A program made the translations under genes and the position numbers. The notes under the pieces were generated by a model, which saw nothing but the letters and a program-made list of their open reading frames with translations, searched no databases and was not told where the DNA came from. A DNA stretch of 64,000 bases from UBA4416 sp044238845 (GTDB lineage Bacteria > Bacteroidota > Bacteroidia > B-17B0 > Aurantibacillaceae): assembly GCA_044238845.1 (NCBI GenBank), contig JBIICN010000004.1, forward strand, positions 62,001-126,000, given 5' to 3'. How positions within the stretch are numbered: position 1 is the stretch's first letter; every line of letters begins with the position of its first letter. Shown piece by piece: positions 8,401 to 17,284 of the stretch.

Positions 8401-9774
8401 ATGATGATAGTAAAATTTATTCAATTTATAATATTAACAATATTAGTCATAAACTTTAGCTGCTTTTCTCAAGTCCTTGAGAAAACAGGTGAGGTAAAAA
8501 TTATTGGCACGTTAAAAGATGGCAAGGATAGATTAGACAGCCTTCTTAACCTGCATTACAAACAACAGCCGTTAGATGGCAACTATACTGTTGATTTAGC
8601 TAAAGAATTTGACCTGCAATTTGCTAAAAATGCTTATAAAATATGTTTTGAGACACTTAGGTACGATACTTTACAATCTTTAGCAATTGATATAGGTTAC
8701 ATCCATGAGTTAAGAGAAGAATATGATTCAGCCTTTGCATATTACTTTAATACAATAAGCTTATTTGAAGAAACTGAAAAGTATGATAAAACCTTCTCGC
8801 TAACGCAAAATATACTTTATAACAACAATACTTTGTATAAAATAATAGAGACAGATAAGATTGAACAAAAAAAGCAAAACAAAAAAATACTCTATCTTTT
8901 TGTTATAATTCTCATTTTTCTAATAATTATAATATTTTCGACGGCTTTGTTCTATAGAAAAGTAAAAGTAAAGAATCTACAAATATCTGTGAAAAATAAA
9001 AATTTAGAGGATGCACAGTCTCAAATTAAAAGCAGTTTAGATTACGCACAAAATATTCAAAATTCTATCATTCAAAATGAAATCGGTTTAACAAAGTCAT
9101 TTTCCGATTCTTTTGTTTTATTTATGCCGAAAGACACAGTTAGCGGTGATTTTTTATGGACAAATAAATGCGAAGAAGATATTTTTATAGGAGTTGCTGA
9201 TTGCACCGGACATGGCGTTCCAGGGGCATTGTTATCCATTGTAGGTAATTTTCTATTAGATGCGATTGTTAATTATGATTGTTTGAGACATACCAATGAA
9301 GTATTGGACAAACTGCATGTTGACGTTATAAGAACTTTAAACAAGAACGTAAAAAATCAAAAATTAAATGATGAGGGGATGGATATTGCTTTATTGAAAA
9401 TAGACAAAAAAAATCTTAAACTTCAATTTTCGGGTGCCAACAGATCTGTTTATATATTAAGAAACGGAGAAACTATTGAATTGAAAGGCGATAGAAGGCC
9501 AATAGGAGAAACTATGGTTCATTATAGTCCTTTCAAAAGTATCGAATTTAACCTATTGAAAAACGATATTATTTATTCCTTTTCTGATGGCTATTACGAT
9601 CAATTTAATAATAGTGGAAAAAAATTCTTAAAGAAGAACTTATTGCAACTGCTATCAGAAACCTGCACTTTGAAATTAGAAGAACAGCATCAAATACTTG
9701 AAAAGACTCTCTTGAATCATCAAGGGGTAACGCCACAAACAGATGATGTTCTTGTTATAGGCTTAAAAATTTAA
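8401..9774 (+). CDS. Membrane SpoIIE-type PP2C serine phosphatase
   Basis: The open frame begins at 8350, but Met at 8401 starts a clean signal sequence (MMIVKFIQFIIL..., cleavage near CFSQ). The N-terminal ~130 residues look like a remnant of a TPR sensor (HELREEYDSAFAYYFNTISLFEETEKYD). A single strong membrane span (LFVIILIFLIIIIFSTALFY) and a coiled coil follow. The C-terminal ~230 residues are a SpoIIE/RsbU phosphatase: SGDFLWT, VADCTGHGVPGALLS and YSFSDGYYDQF carry the metal-binding Asp residues. It probably controls an anti-anti-sigma or similar phosphoprotein. It overlaps the convergent Crp gene by 4 bases at the stops. Confidence 0.85.
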   Translation: MMIVKFIQFIILTILVINFSCFSQVLEKTGEVKIIGTLKDGKDRLDSLLNLHYKQQPLDGNYTVDLAKEFDLQFAKNAYKICFETLRYDTLQSLAIDIGYIHELREEYDSAFAYYFNTISLFEETEKYDKTFSLTQNILYNNNTLYKIIETDKIEQKKQNKKILYLFVIILIFLIIIIFSTALFYRKVKVKNLQISVKNKNLEDAQSQIKSSLDYAQNIQNSIIQNEIGLTKSFSDSFVLFMPKDTVSGDFLWTNKCEEDIFIGVADCTGHGVPGALLSIVGNFLLDAIVNYDCLRHTNEVLDKLHVDVIRTLNKNVKNQKLNDEGMDIALLKIDKKNLKLQFSGANRSVYILRNGETIELKGDRRPIGETMVHYSPFKSIEFNLLKNDIIYSFSDGYYDQFNNSGKKFLKKNLLQLLSETCTLKLEEQHQILEKTLLNHQGVTPQTDDVLVIGLKI

Positions 9775-10448
9775 CTGAGGGCTTTTATATTAGGAATAAT
9801 CACTTTTTTTCTGCCTTCATAAACTATTTTCCCTTTTTCAACAAGTCGGTTTATTATTGTAGTCACTGATTGACGAGAAGATGCAGTATAATCAGCAATA
9901 TCTTGATGAGTCAGCATCATCTCCATTTCAATAGTATCGCCTTTGATTTGACCATGATGCTTAGCGTATCGTTTAAAAAAATCAAGAACTCTTGTATCTA
10001 CATCCTTGAAAACTAAATCCTCATACTTTTGCTGAAAAGAGATGAGTTTTTCATTTATTACATCTGCAAATTTAATAGATAAAGAAGGATTGTTTTGAAG
10101 AACATTCATGAAATTTGGGACTTCAAAAAAACAAAGCCTTACATGATCGCTTAGTACTTTTGCATATTCATAACGATTTCCGGATGTATTTAAATGCCCA
10201 AAAATATCCCCTTCGGTTAGCATTTCTGTAATCATCTCTTTACCTGATTCATCTTCACGGCAAATTTTAACTGTTCCCGCCTTTAGTATGAATATTTTTT
10301 TTACTTCCGATTCAGAAAAATATATTACATCATTTTTCTCGGCATTTTTCATATTAGAAACTATACACAAATCTTCAACTTCTTTCGAATTTAGCTGATC
10401 GAATAATTTGTGATTACGTAAATACCAATATTTATTGTCTTGAGTCAT
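9771..10448 (-). CDS. Crp/Fnr-family transcription regulator
   Basis: 225 residues. An N-terminal cyclic-nucleotide-binding-like barrel (residues ~15-125; KAGTVKICREDESGKEMITEMLTEGDIFGHL) is followed by a winged helix. The HTH_Crp signature is visible in LTHQDIADYTASSRQSVTTIINRL, near residues 175-200. There is no Cys cluster, so it is not an Fe-S Fnr. The effector is unknown. It is followed 10 bases upstream on the same strand by a LysE exporter, which may be its co-transcribed partner. Confidence 0.88.
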   Translation of the reverse strand: MTQDNKYWYLRNHKLFDQLNSKEVEDLCIVSNMKNAEKNDVIYFSESEVKKIFILKAGTVKICREDESGKEMITEMLTEGDIFGHLNTSGNRYEYAKVLSDHVRLCFFEVPNFMNVLQNNPSLSIKFADVINEKLISFQQKYEDLVFKDVDTRVLDFFKRYAKHHGQIKGDTIEMEMMLTHQDIADYTASSRQSVTTIINRLVEKGKIVYEGRKKVIIPNIKALS

Positions 10449-10458
10449 ATAAATTAAA

Positions 10459-11097
10459 CTAACTTATTAAGGATAATAATTGTTGTAAAGCTATTAATAA
10501 GAACAAAATTGCCAAGATTTTGTTGTAATATCTATTATTAATAAACCCTGCAATGCTGGTTTTGTATCTCGTAACTATTAGTATGATAGATAGTAATAAT
10601 AAAAAGGCTCCCAAACCTGCTCCCAAAATAAACGAAATTTTATGTAGATTGGATGTAATTTGCATAAATTTAACAGAATTGAAATAAATCTGAACAAAAA
10701 TCCAAAAAGGCAGTAGTTGTGGGTTTAATGCGGCTAAAGAAAACCCTTTAAATATATATTGTACTGGACTTTTGATTAAATAATTTTCATTTGCTAGTTC
10801 TACAGTATGACGTTTTTTGAAATAAAAAGTGAATCCAATTATTAATAAAATAATTGTAAAAGCTATTCTTAAAGAAAAGATTAACCATTCATACTCTAAT
10901 AAATAATTATTTGCAAAAACAGCGAAAGAACAATAGATAAATTCAGGAATACATCCACCTATTGCTACCAAATAAGCCGTTTTTTTGCCCTGATACAATG
11001 ACGCGTTTATAACGAATAGATTTACTGGGCCAAGTTGCAATGAGCCAATAAAACTAATCAAACTCGAAAGACCTAATATCAGTAGTAATGATCCCAA
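10459..11097 (-). CDS. LysE-family amino-acid exporter
   Basis: 212 residues with six hydrophobic helices and the family N-terminal pattern SLQLGPVNLFVINASLYQGKKTAYLVAIGG. LysE/RhtB proteins export amino acids or related small molecules across the inner membrane. It ends 10 bases before the Crp/Fnr gene on the same strand. No substrate can be inferred. Confidence 0.82.
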   Translation of the reverse strand: MGSLLLILGLSSLISFIGSLQLGPVNLFVINASLYQGKKTAYLVAIGGCIPEFIYCSFAVFANNYLLEYEWLIFSLRIAFTIILLIIGFTFYFKKRHTVELANENYLIKSPVQYIFKGFSLAALNPQLLPFWIFVQIYFNSVKFMQITSNLHKISFILGAGLGAFLLLLSIILIVTRYKTSIAGFINNRYYNKILAILFLLIALQQLLSLIS

Positions 11098-11252
11098 AGA
11101 ATATTATTTAAAATTCAAAAATACTTAATAAAGTATTAGGAATCATTAAATACATTTTCTTCTAAATTAATACCTATCGTAAATTACGAGTGCAGAGTGC
11201 AAATTGTGTGGTTTACCTTATTTTTATCGATGAAAGATGAATAAACCACTAA

Positions 11253-13031
11253 TTATACAGTCTCTAGTAATTCGTGCCTGTATTTGTCAAGGATGCTCGA
11301 TTTTGATAAAAAGCCAATATAAATCTCGTTTTCAACTACGGGCAAGTTCCATTGCCCTGATTCTTCAAACTTACGCATAATAGTAAAAATGTCTTCTTTA
11401 GTATCTATTACCATTGATGGTTTTCGCATTACTTCTTTAGCTGATACTTTATCATAAAGCTCTGGGTTAAACATTTCCTCTCTAATGTTATCCAAATAAA
11501 TAATACCAATTAGTTTGTTATTCTTTTTTACGACAGGAAACGTATTGCGTTTTGAATGTTTAATTGTTTCAACTATATCACGCAGCGTTGCTTTAAAATG
11601 AATTGTTGCAAAATCAGTTTCAATCATTTCTTTTGTATCAATCTTGCTTAAAATACTTGTGTCTTTATTTTCTGAAACAATTGTTCCTTTATCTTTTAAT
11701 CGTCTAACGTCTAATGATTCAGGATGAAAACGCTTAACAATAATGTAACTAATAGATGCTACAATCATTAAAGGAATGATTAATTCATAACCTCCTGTGA
11801 TTTCAGCAATTAAAAATATAGCCGTTAATGGTGCGTGAAATACTCCACTTAAAATACCTGCCATTGCCACAATCGTAAAATTACTTACAGGAATATCATT
11901 AAAACCAATCAATGTTAAAAAGAATGAAAATGCAAATCCTAAATACGCACCAACAAATAATGAAGGTGCAAAGTTACCGCCATTACCACCACTACCTAAT
12001 GTAATAGCAGCAGCAAATGCTTTTAAAAGCAATGTTACTGAAATAAAAACAAGAAGAATCCATTTGCTATTGATGAAACTTAAAAGTAAACTGTCCTTGA
12101 ATAGATCATCTGTTCTAAATTCAGAAAGGGCTTTGATGCTTTCATAACCCTCACCAAATAATGAAGGAAACAATGCAAATAAAAATGCTAATGAAATACC
12201 ACCAACAAGCCATTTAGTAAAACCTGATTGTATTTTATGAAATTTAGATTCAATTTTATCGAAAAAATTAACGTAGTATAAAGATGTAATGCCTGCTAAT
12301 AAACCTAATAATATGTAAAAAGGAACATTGTTATAATCAAAAGGTTGCTTTAGTTTAAAAAACAACAAACTACTTTCGTGCAAAATAATTTTTGATAGTA
12401 AAGCACCTGATGCCGCAGCAATTAATAAAGGAATAAAAGCACTAATACTAATATCTACTAAGATAACTTCTAAGGCAAATAAAACTCCTGCAATAGGTGC
12501 ATTAAAAGCACCTGCAATACCACCCGCAGCACCTGCCGCTAATAATAGTGTTCTTTCTTTATAAGTTAATTTATATGTTCGGGCAAAGTTTGAACCTATT
12601 GCCGAACCGGTACTTACAATCGGAGATTCTAAACCAGCTGAACCACCAAAGCCAACAGTAAGTCCACTTGTAATAATGTGTGAATACATTTGATGGAATG
12701 GTAAAAAACTACTTCGTTTAGCAATTGCAAAAAGTATTGCTGTATTACCTCTGTTTAATTGGTTTTTAAAGAAATATTTTACAATTAATACAGTTGCACC
12801 AATACCAATAACAGGCAATATTAAGTATAAATATTTGAAATCGTATTTTATGAAAAAACCGTCAACTAAATAGTGTCTTATACCAAACACAAATAATTTT
12901 AATATAACTGCTGCAATACCTGATGAAATACCAACTAATATACTTGCGAAAATTAGAAATTGCTTCTCATTGGTTTTCTCGTGAATCCAATTAATGGCTT
13001 TTTCTATATAATTAATTCTTTTAAAGTTCAT
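11253..13031 (-). CDS. ClC-type chloride channel/antiporter with CBS pair
   Basis: 592 residues. About ten to twelve membrane helices carry the ClC selectivity motifs: GGSAGLESPIVSTG near residue 135 (the gating Glu is present) and GSGGNGGNFAPSLFVGA near residue 350. Residues ~455-590 form two CBS domains (ATLRDIVETIKHSKRNTFPVV and EVMRKPSMVIDTKEDIF...LPVVENEIYIGF) that usually bind adenosine nucleotides. Whether it is a Cl/H antiporter or a channel cannot be settled. It is monocistronic, with its 5' end facing the divergent carboxymuconolactone-decarboxylase-like gene. Confidence 0.92.
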   Translation of the reverse strand: MNFKRINYIEKAINWIHEKTNEKQFLIFASILVGISSGIAAVILKLFVFGIRHYLVDGFFIKYDFKYLYLILPVIGIGATVLIVKYFFKNQLNRGNTAILFAIAKRSSFLPFHQMYSHIITSGLTVGFGGSAGLESPIVSTGSAIGSNFARTYKLTYKERTLLLAAGAAGGIAGAFNAPIAGVLFALEVILVDISISAFIPLLIAAASGALLSKIILHESSLLFFKLKQPFDYNNVPFYILLGLLAGITSLYYVNFFDKIESKFHKIQSGFTKWLVGGISLAFLFALFPSLFGEGYESIKALSEFRTDDLFKDSLLLSFINSKWILLVFISVTLLLKAFAAAITLGSGGNGGNFAPSLFVGAYLGFAFSFFLTLIGFNDIPVSNFTIVAMAGILSGVFHAPLTAIFLIAEITGGYELIIPLMIVASISYIIVKRFHPESLDVRRLKDKGTIVSENKDTSILSKIDTKEMIETDFATIHFKATLRDIVETIKHSKRNTFPVVKKNNKLIGIIYLDNIREEMFNPELYDKVSAKEVMRKPSMVIDTKEDIFTIMRKFEESGQWNLPVVENEIYIGFLSKSSILDKYRHELLETV

Positions 13032-13243
13032 TATTTATCTAATGTTATTTAAAGGAAGCATTCTTTCTTCCAATTTAAAATTAGTAAGGCAGGCATAAAT
13101 ATAGGCGTTTTGTAGCAAAATATGGCGAATTATCTATTCCGAAAAATTGTCCATCACCTTGCCTAAATTATCCATTTTATAACAGGTATCGTTGTTTCAT
13201 CTTTGTATCGTCAATAATGACAAACAATTTAAAACTTAATAAC

Positions 13244-13798
13244 ATGCAAAGAATTATCGCACTTAACCCAGAAACAACAACAGGAAAATCAAAAGAATTA
13301 TTTAATGCCGTGCAAGATAAATTAGGAATGGTACCTAATATGATGAGAACAATGGGAAATTCTCCAGCAGTATTAAATGGTTATTTATCATTTAGTGGCG
13401 CTTTAGGAGAAAGTTCTATTGGCGCAAAGTTAGGAGAATTATTAGCTTTAACTGTGGCTAATGCAAATAGCTGCGACTATTGCAACGCTGCTCACAGTTT
13501 TATTGGCGAAAAATTAGTACACATTGATGCAACAAGTATTCAATTAGCTAAAGAAGGAAAATCAAATGACACAAAAATTCAAGCAGCTCTTACATTTGCA
13601 AGAACATTAGTTGCAAAAAAAGGTAGAGTAAATGCTTCTGATGTAGACACTTTAAAAAATGCTGGTTACAGCGAAGCTGCAATTGCCGAAATAATAGCAC
13701 ACATTGCCTTAAACATTTTCACAAACTATTTTAATAATGCAACAGAAGTCGCTGTTGACTTTCCAACAGTAGATTTAATAGAAACTGCCGTAGTATAG
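13244..13798 (+). CDS. Carboxymuconolactone decarboxylase/AhpD-like protein
   Basis: About 184 residues from Met 13244 (an in-frame Met at 13217 is also possible). The AhpD-like core contains CDYCNAAH, the CxxCxxxH peroxidase-type motif, followed by helical segments ending IAEIIAHIALNIFTNYFNN. Such proteins belong to the alkylhydroperoxidase fold and often act on peroxides or ring-opened products. It heads a three-gene plus-strand group with an NTF2-like protein and an AraC regulator, so it may be a regulated stress or catabolic function. Confidence 0.83.
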   Translation: MQRIIALNPETTTGKSKELFNAVQDKLGMVPNMMRTMGNSPAVLNGYLSFSGALGESSIGAKLGELLALTVANANSCDYCNAAHSFIGEKLVHIDATSIQLAKEGKSNDTKIQAALTFARTLVAKKGRVNASDVDTLKNAGYSEAAIAEIIAHIALNIFTNYFNNATEVAVDFPTVDLIETAVV

Positions 13799-13859
13799 TT
13801 AATTATTGGGATGGATAAGTTAAATTCGCTTATCCATTCCTTTTTAAAACCAAAAATAT

Positions 13860-14273
13860 ATGGAAATAAAATTGCCAATACCTCCGTTTAATATGGAAAC
13901 TGCTTTGCAAAAAGTGCAATTAGCAGAAGATGCTTGGAATACAAAAGACCCCGAAAAAATTTGCTTAGCTTACACGATTGATACCGAATGGAGAAATAGA
14001 ACAGAGTTTATTAATGGTAGGGATGAAGTAAAGCAGTTCTTAAAACGTAAATGGGAAAATGAACTCAATTACAAACTAAAAAAAGAATTGTGGGGCTTTA
14101 GAGAAAACAGAATGGCTGTAAGGTTTGAATATGAATGGCATAATAAAGAAGGGCAATGGTTTAGAAGCTACGGAAATGAATTATGGGAATTTAATGAAAA
14201 TGGTTTAATGCAAAAAAGATTTGCTAGTATTAATGATTTACAAATTAAGGATTCAGAACGTATATTAATATAA
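13860..14273 (+). CDS. NTF2-like protein, DUF1348 type
   Basis: 137 residues with the compact NTF2/SnoaL-like fold of the DUF1348 group: ALQKVQLAEDAWNTKDPEKI, YTIDTEWRNRTEFINGRDEVKQFL, then paired strands RMAVRFEYEWHN and LWEFNENGLMQKRFASIND. No catalytic activity is established for the group. It starts 61 bases after the AhpD-like gene and ends 8 bases before the AraC gene, so all three are probably one operon. Confidence 0.85.
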   Translation: MEIKLPIPPFNMETALQKVQLAEDAWNTKDPEKICLAYTIDTEWRNRTEFINGRDEVKQFLKRKWENELNYKLKKELWGFRENRMAVRFEYEWHNKEGQWFRSYGNELWEFNENGLMQKRFASINDLQIKDSERILI

Positions 14274-14281
14274 ATTTTACA

Positions 14282-15163
14282 ATGACAGTTCAAACAGTTT
14301 TCACACTTATTAATCCTCAAAACGGTAATCTTGCTTTTAAGATCTATTCATTTGACGATGCTAGTTCATTCGACCATTTACAAAGACTAAATTATTATTC
14401 AATGATTTTAGTGACAAATGGTCGTGCACAAATCAAGGCAGATTTTTCAGACTATCAAATATCAAACAATAGTTTACTTTGTTTTTCTCCATATCAACCG
14501 TTTATGGTTTCTGATTCTGAACAACTTCAAGGTATCGTTCTTAATTTCCATCCCGATTTTTTTTGTATTCATAAACACCATAAAGAAGTAGCTTGCAATG
14601 GCGTATTATTTAATAATGTATATCAACCACCGTTTGTAAACTTAAACGAAAGTCAAGTAAGAAGTTTTCAGTTATTAATTGAACAAATGAAAGAGGAAAC
14701 ACAACACGTTGCCCTTGCTCAATATGAATTACTAATTTCTTATCTAAAAATATTTTTAATTAATGCTTCCCGTATAAAAGTTGCGGCAAATCCACACATA
14801 CAAGATAGTCTTGAAAAACATACAGAACCGTTTATATTGCAAAATCTGAAAGATGCCATTGAGCAGCATTACAAAGAAAAACATACTGCTAGTGATTACG
14901 CAGAACTACTCAATATTTCTCCAAGTGCATTAGCCAAAATAAGCAAGACTCATTTTAATAAAACACTCACCGACTTAATATCTGAGCGAATTATAATTGA
15001 AGCAAAAAGAGAATTATATCTAACATCAAAAGCTGTAAAGCAAATTGCTTTTGATTTAGGATTTAATGACGAACACTATTTTAGTAGATTTTTTAAAAAG
15101 AATGCGGAAATTTCCCCGCAAATTTATAGAGACACAGTTGGTTTTGCAAGAGCAGAGATGTAA
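14282..15163 (+). CDS. AraC-family transcription regulator
   Basis: 293 residues. An N-terminal cupin-like sensing domain (residues ~1-160, SNNSLLCFSPYQPFMV) is followed by the two-HTH AraC domain. ASDYAELLNISPSALAKISKTHF and KQIAFDLGFNDEHYFSRFFKK are the two recognition-helix segments. It is the last gene of the small operon and probably regulates it. A hairpin follows directly. Confidence 0.9.
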   Translation: MTVQTVFTLINPQNGNLAFKIYSFDDASSFDHLQRLNYYSMILVTNGRAQIKADFSDYQISNNSLLCFSPYQPFMVSDSEQLQGIVLNFHPDFFCIHKHHKEVACNGVLFNNVYQPPFVNLNESQVRSFQLLIEQMKEETQHVALAQYELLISYLKIFLINASRIKVAANPHIQDSLEKHTEPFILQNLKDAIEQHYKEKHTASDYAELLNISPSALAKISKTHFNKTLTDLISERIIIEAKRELYLTSKAVKQIAFDLGFNDEHYFSRFFKKNAEISPQIYRDTVGFARAEM

Positions 15164-15203
15164 CAAAAAAATCCAAATAGAGAAATTCTATTTGGATTTT
15201 GTG
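15164..15203. terminator. Bidirectional terminator between the AraC gene and the RNA-repair island
   Basis: A perfect inverted repeat (AAAATCCAAATAGA / TCTATTTGGATTTT around a short GAAAT-type loop) lies between the convergent AraC gene (+) and nucleotidyltransferase gene (-). It is flanked by an A-run on one side and T-rich bases on the other. Confidence 0.75.
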
Positions 15204-15287
15204 TGTCTTAGCGACACAAAAAGTACCCGAACACCTTAACTTATCGAATATAAATGATGGTTTTAATGACATTATTTCCTTTAAATA

Positions 15288-16349
15288 TTACTTATAAAGT
15301 TCCTCTCTTATCTCAATTAAAACCTCTTCAGCTTTCTCGAGGTTAGGTTGTTCTGGTAAATTAGATTTCTCATAAAGATCTTCTATTTGATAGACTTTCT
15401 CATTTGCTAATTCTACCAATTCTTCATAAGAAAAAGCGCCTGAACGAATTTTAAGTAAAAATTCACGATCAAATCTCCTAACATTTACCTTGCCCTCTTT
15501 TGCAATTTCTTCGGCCATATTTAGTAACCTGAAGGTATGCATCATGTTCTTGGCATCGTAATTCTTTCCGTGTTCTATGGTATTTTCATAGCGAACATCA
15601 TTACGCTTTTCTACCCATTCCCAATATTCTTTATAATCCTTGCAATATTTAGAGTAACCATCTTTATTGAAGCTTAATATTGCCAAAGGCTCAATTCCTT
15701 TTTCAACTGAGCTTAACGAAATATCATTAGCCTCAATGCCTGAACTTACACCTTTTAAGTATCCTTCTGTTAATTGTCTGTTGTGGAATAAAGCATAAAC
15801 CTCACGCATGTGCGAAATATTTACCAAACCACAATGTTCCTGAAGTAATCCTTTTTTAGTTAACCATGAAGTTAAGGGAATGGAGCCTTGTTGCTGTATC
15901 ACATGACAAAAATCCACAACCGATTTTCGTTCAAGATCAACAGGATTAACGATTTTTTTATTTAGTCTTTTTGCTTTTTTTATTTGTGATTGCGCATAGC
16001 CGGCAAATGTTTGTTTACATAATTTTGAGAGAAACAATTCAGGTTTCAAAAGGTCCATGATCGGATGCCTGTGTTTGATACAATCTACAGGAGTATTTAA
16101 TAATTCAAGAATATTAGGATTGTTTTTTACTAATAAGTCAACAAATCGTTTTAATTCATAATACACTTCATCATTGGTTTCATTATTTACCTGTTCTGTA
16201 TATTCCAAACCATAATAGGTGCGTTTAGGCAAAAGAAACACACCCTTCATATCTGTATCAGATTGAGGGGTGTGTAATCCATAAGCTCTACTGCCACTAA
16301 TGCAATCAAGCAATAACAAATTGTTTTCTTTCATGCCCTTTATGGTCAT
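15288..16349 (-). CDS. RlaP-like nucleotidyltransferase (second of a pair)
   Basis: 353 residues from Met 16349, which directly follows the TGA of the upstream gene (TGAGATG). The pol-beta-type signature GSRAYGLHTPQSDTDMKG (GS at ~19-20, Asp31 and Asp33) identifies a nucleotidyltransferase of the YcgL/RlaP group (RNA-ligase-associated family). A helical C-terminal half contains a second conserved block (RFDREFLLKIRSGAFSYEEL). The family is known to co-occur with RtcB and other RNA-repair genes. A role such as adding or removing nucleotides at RNA ends is suspected, but I know of no proven reaction. It is the last gene of the Ro/RtcB1 operon. Confidence 0.82.
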   Translation of the reverse strand: MTIKGMKENNLLLLDCISGSRAYGLHTPQSDTDMKGVFLLPKRTYYGLEYTEQVNNETNDEVYYELKRFVDLLVKNNPNILELLNTPVDCIKHRHPIMDLLKPELFLSKLCKQTFAGYAQSQIKKAKRLNKKIVNPVDLERKSVVDFCHVIQQQGSIPLTSWLTKKGLLQEHCGLVNISHMREVYALFHNRQLTEGYLKGVSSGIEANDISLSSVEKGIEPLAILSFNKDGYSKYCKDYKEYWEWVEKRNDVRYENTIEHGKNYDAKNMMHTFRLLNMAEEIAKEGKVNVRRFDREFLLKIRSGAFSYEELVELANEKVYQIEDLYEKSNLPEQPNLEKAEEVLIEIREELYK

Positions 16350-16350
16350 C

Positions 16351-17115
16351 TCAATAGTTTTTAAGTATGTTCCTGAATAAACCATCAAGGCCTACTTCTT
16401 TTTCTTTTCTTCCCGCTAAGCTATTAAATATATGCTCTGCTTTTTCTATTTCATTCAAGATAAATTCATTGATAGTTCTTTCAGCAGGATGCATATAACT
16501 TTCGTTCTTACCCGACTTTAAAGATATCAGATCTTTTATTCTTGTTTTCAATTCAGCATCAAAAGACAGCTCGTTAACCATCGTGATGAATACTATTGGA
16601 GGCACCGAATCTTTTTCTATGATCCACTTGCAAGCTAACGTTGCTCTTAACGCATAAAATAATTTCTTTAATTTTATTTCATCCCTGCCTTCTATTTCCG
16701 AAAAACTATTTTTTGCCATACCTAAATAGTGATACATGGTTGCTATAGGCGCAAAACATTTCTCTGAGTATTGTTTTAATAAAGCAGCTATGTTATTCTC
16801 TTCTGTATAAACTACCGGCGATTGAACTCTTTCTAGCAATGCGCCATTTGATTTCCACATCAGCTTTAAACATTTTTTGATATCCCAACCCGTTATATCC
16901 AATTCACCATCCTCCGACATAAATTCGATCGTATCTTTTTTATCTGATAAAGAAAGATACCAATCTAAGTCATGCATATAGATCATTCGAACATCAAAAT
17001 CGCTGTCCGGAGAAGGAAATCCCCATGCTCTAGAACCAGTCTCACACGCATAGAGAACCTTTACTTGATATTTCTGTTCTATGTCTTTTATTTGATCTTT
17101 TATTCTAGTTTCCAT
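16351..17115 (-). CDS. RlaP-type nucleotidyltransferase (RNA-repair associated)
   Basis: 254 residues, close to the usual length of PF10127-type proteins. The catalytic signature GSRAWGFPSPDSDFDVR (Gly27-Ser28, Asp39, Asp41) is intact. Further family blocks are ITGWDIKKCLKLMWKSNGALLERVQSP, and MAKNSF with KKLFYALRATLACKWI. A Y-like RNA ends only 15 bases before the start codon, so this mRNA is probably released by processing of a longer Ro-operon transcript. With its neighbour it forms a tandem of two divergent nucleotidyltransferases, one of which may act as a partner subunit (inference). Confidence 0.87.
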   Translation of the reverse strand: METRIKDQIKDIEQKYQVKVLYACETGSRAWGFPSPDSDFDVRMIYMHDLDWYLSLSDKKDTIEFMSEDGELDITGWDIKKCLKLMWKSNGALLERVQSPVVYTEENNIAALLKQYSEKCFAPIATMYHYLGMAKNSFSEIEGRDEIKLKKLFYALRATLACKWIIEKDSVPPIVFITMVNELSFDAELKTRIKDLISLKSGKNESYMHPAERTINEFILNEIEKAEHIFNSLAGRKEKEVGLDGLFRNILKNY

Positions 17116-17130
17116 TTTTTATAGTATTTA

Positions 17131-17265
17131 TCAAAGGGCAAAAAAGTAAATAGAGTTTTTTTACTGAGCTATCTTGTTTTAACAAGAGCAGGAATTGAAC
17201 CTACGACTTCCAAACATTTCTGGTTGCCGCTCTAACGAAGTATCTCTATTTTACGGCACCTTTGA
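17131..17265 (-). ncRNA. Y-like RNA 1: Ro-type stem plus tRNA permuted at the D loop
   Basis: On the minus strand an outer 7-bp helix (TCAAAGG/CCTTTGA, 17265-17259 with 17137-17131) encloses the loop TGCCGTA opposite ACTTTTTTGC. Next come a perfect 8-bp helix (AAATAGAG/CTCTATTT) and the box ATACTTCG. The distal part reads as a tRNA in permuted order: TTAGAGC (3' half of the D arm), a small hairpin in the anticodon-arm position (CCAGA/TTTGG), a T arm (GTAGG-TTCAATT-CCTGC), an acceptor stem TCTTGT/ACAAGA closed by TAAA, then TAGCTCAGT (5' half of the D arm). It lies in the leader of the RlaP gene. Confidence 0.8.
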
Positions 17266-17284
17266 ATTTTTTAATTTTCTTTCA

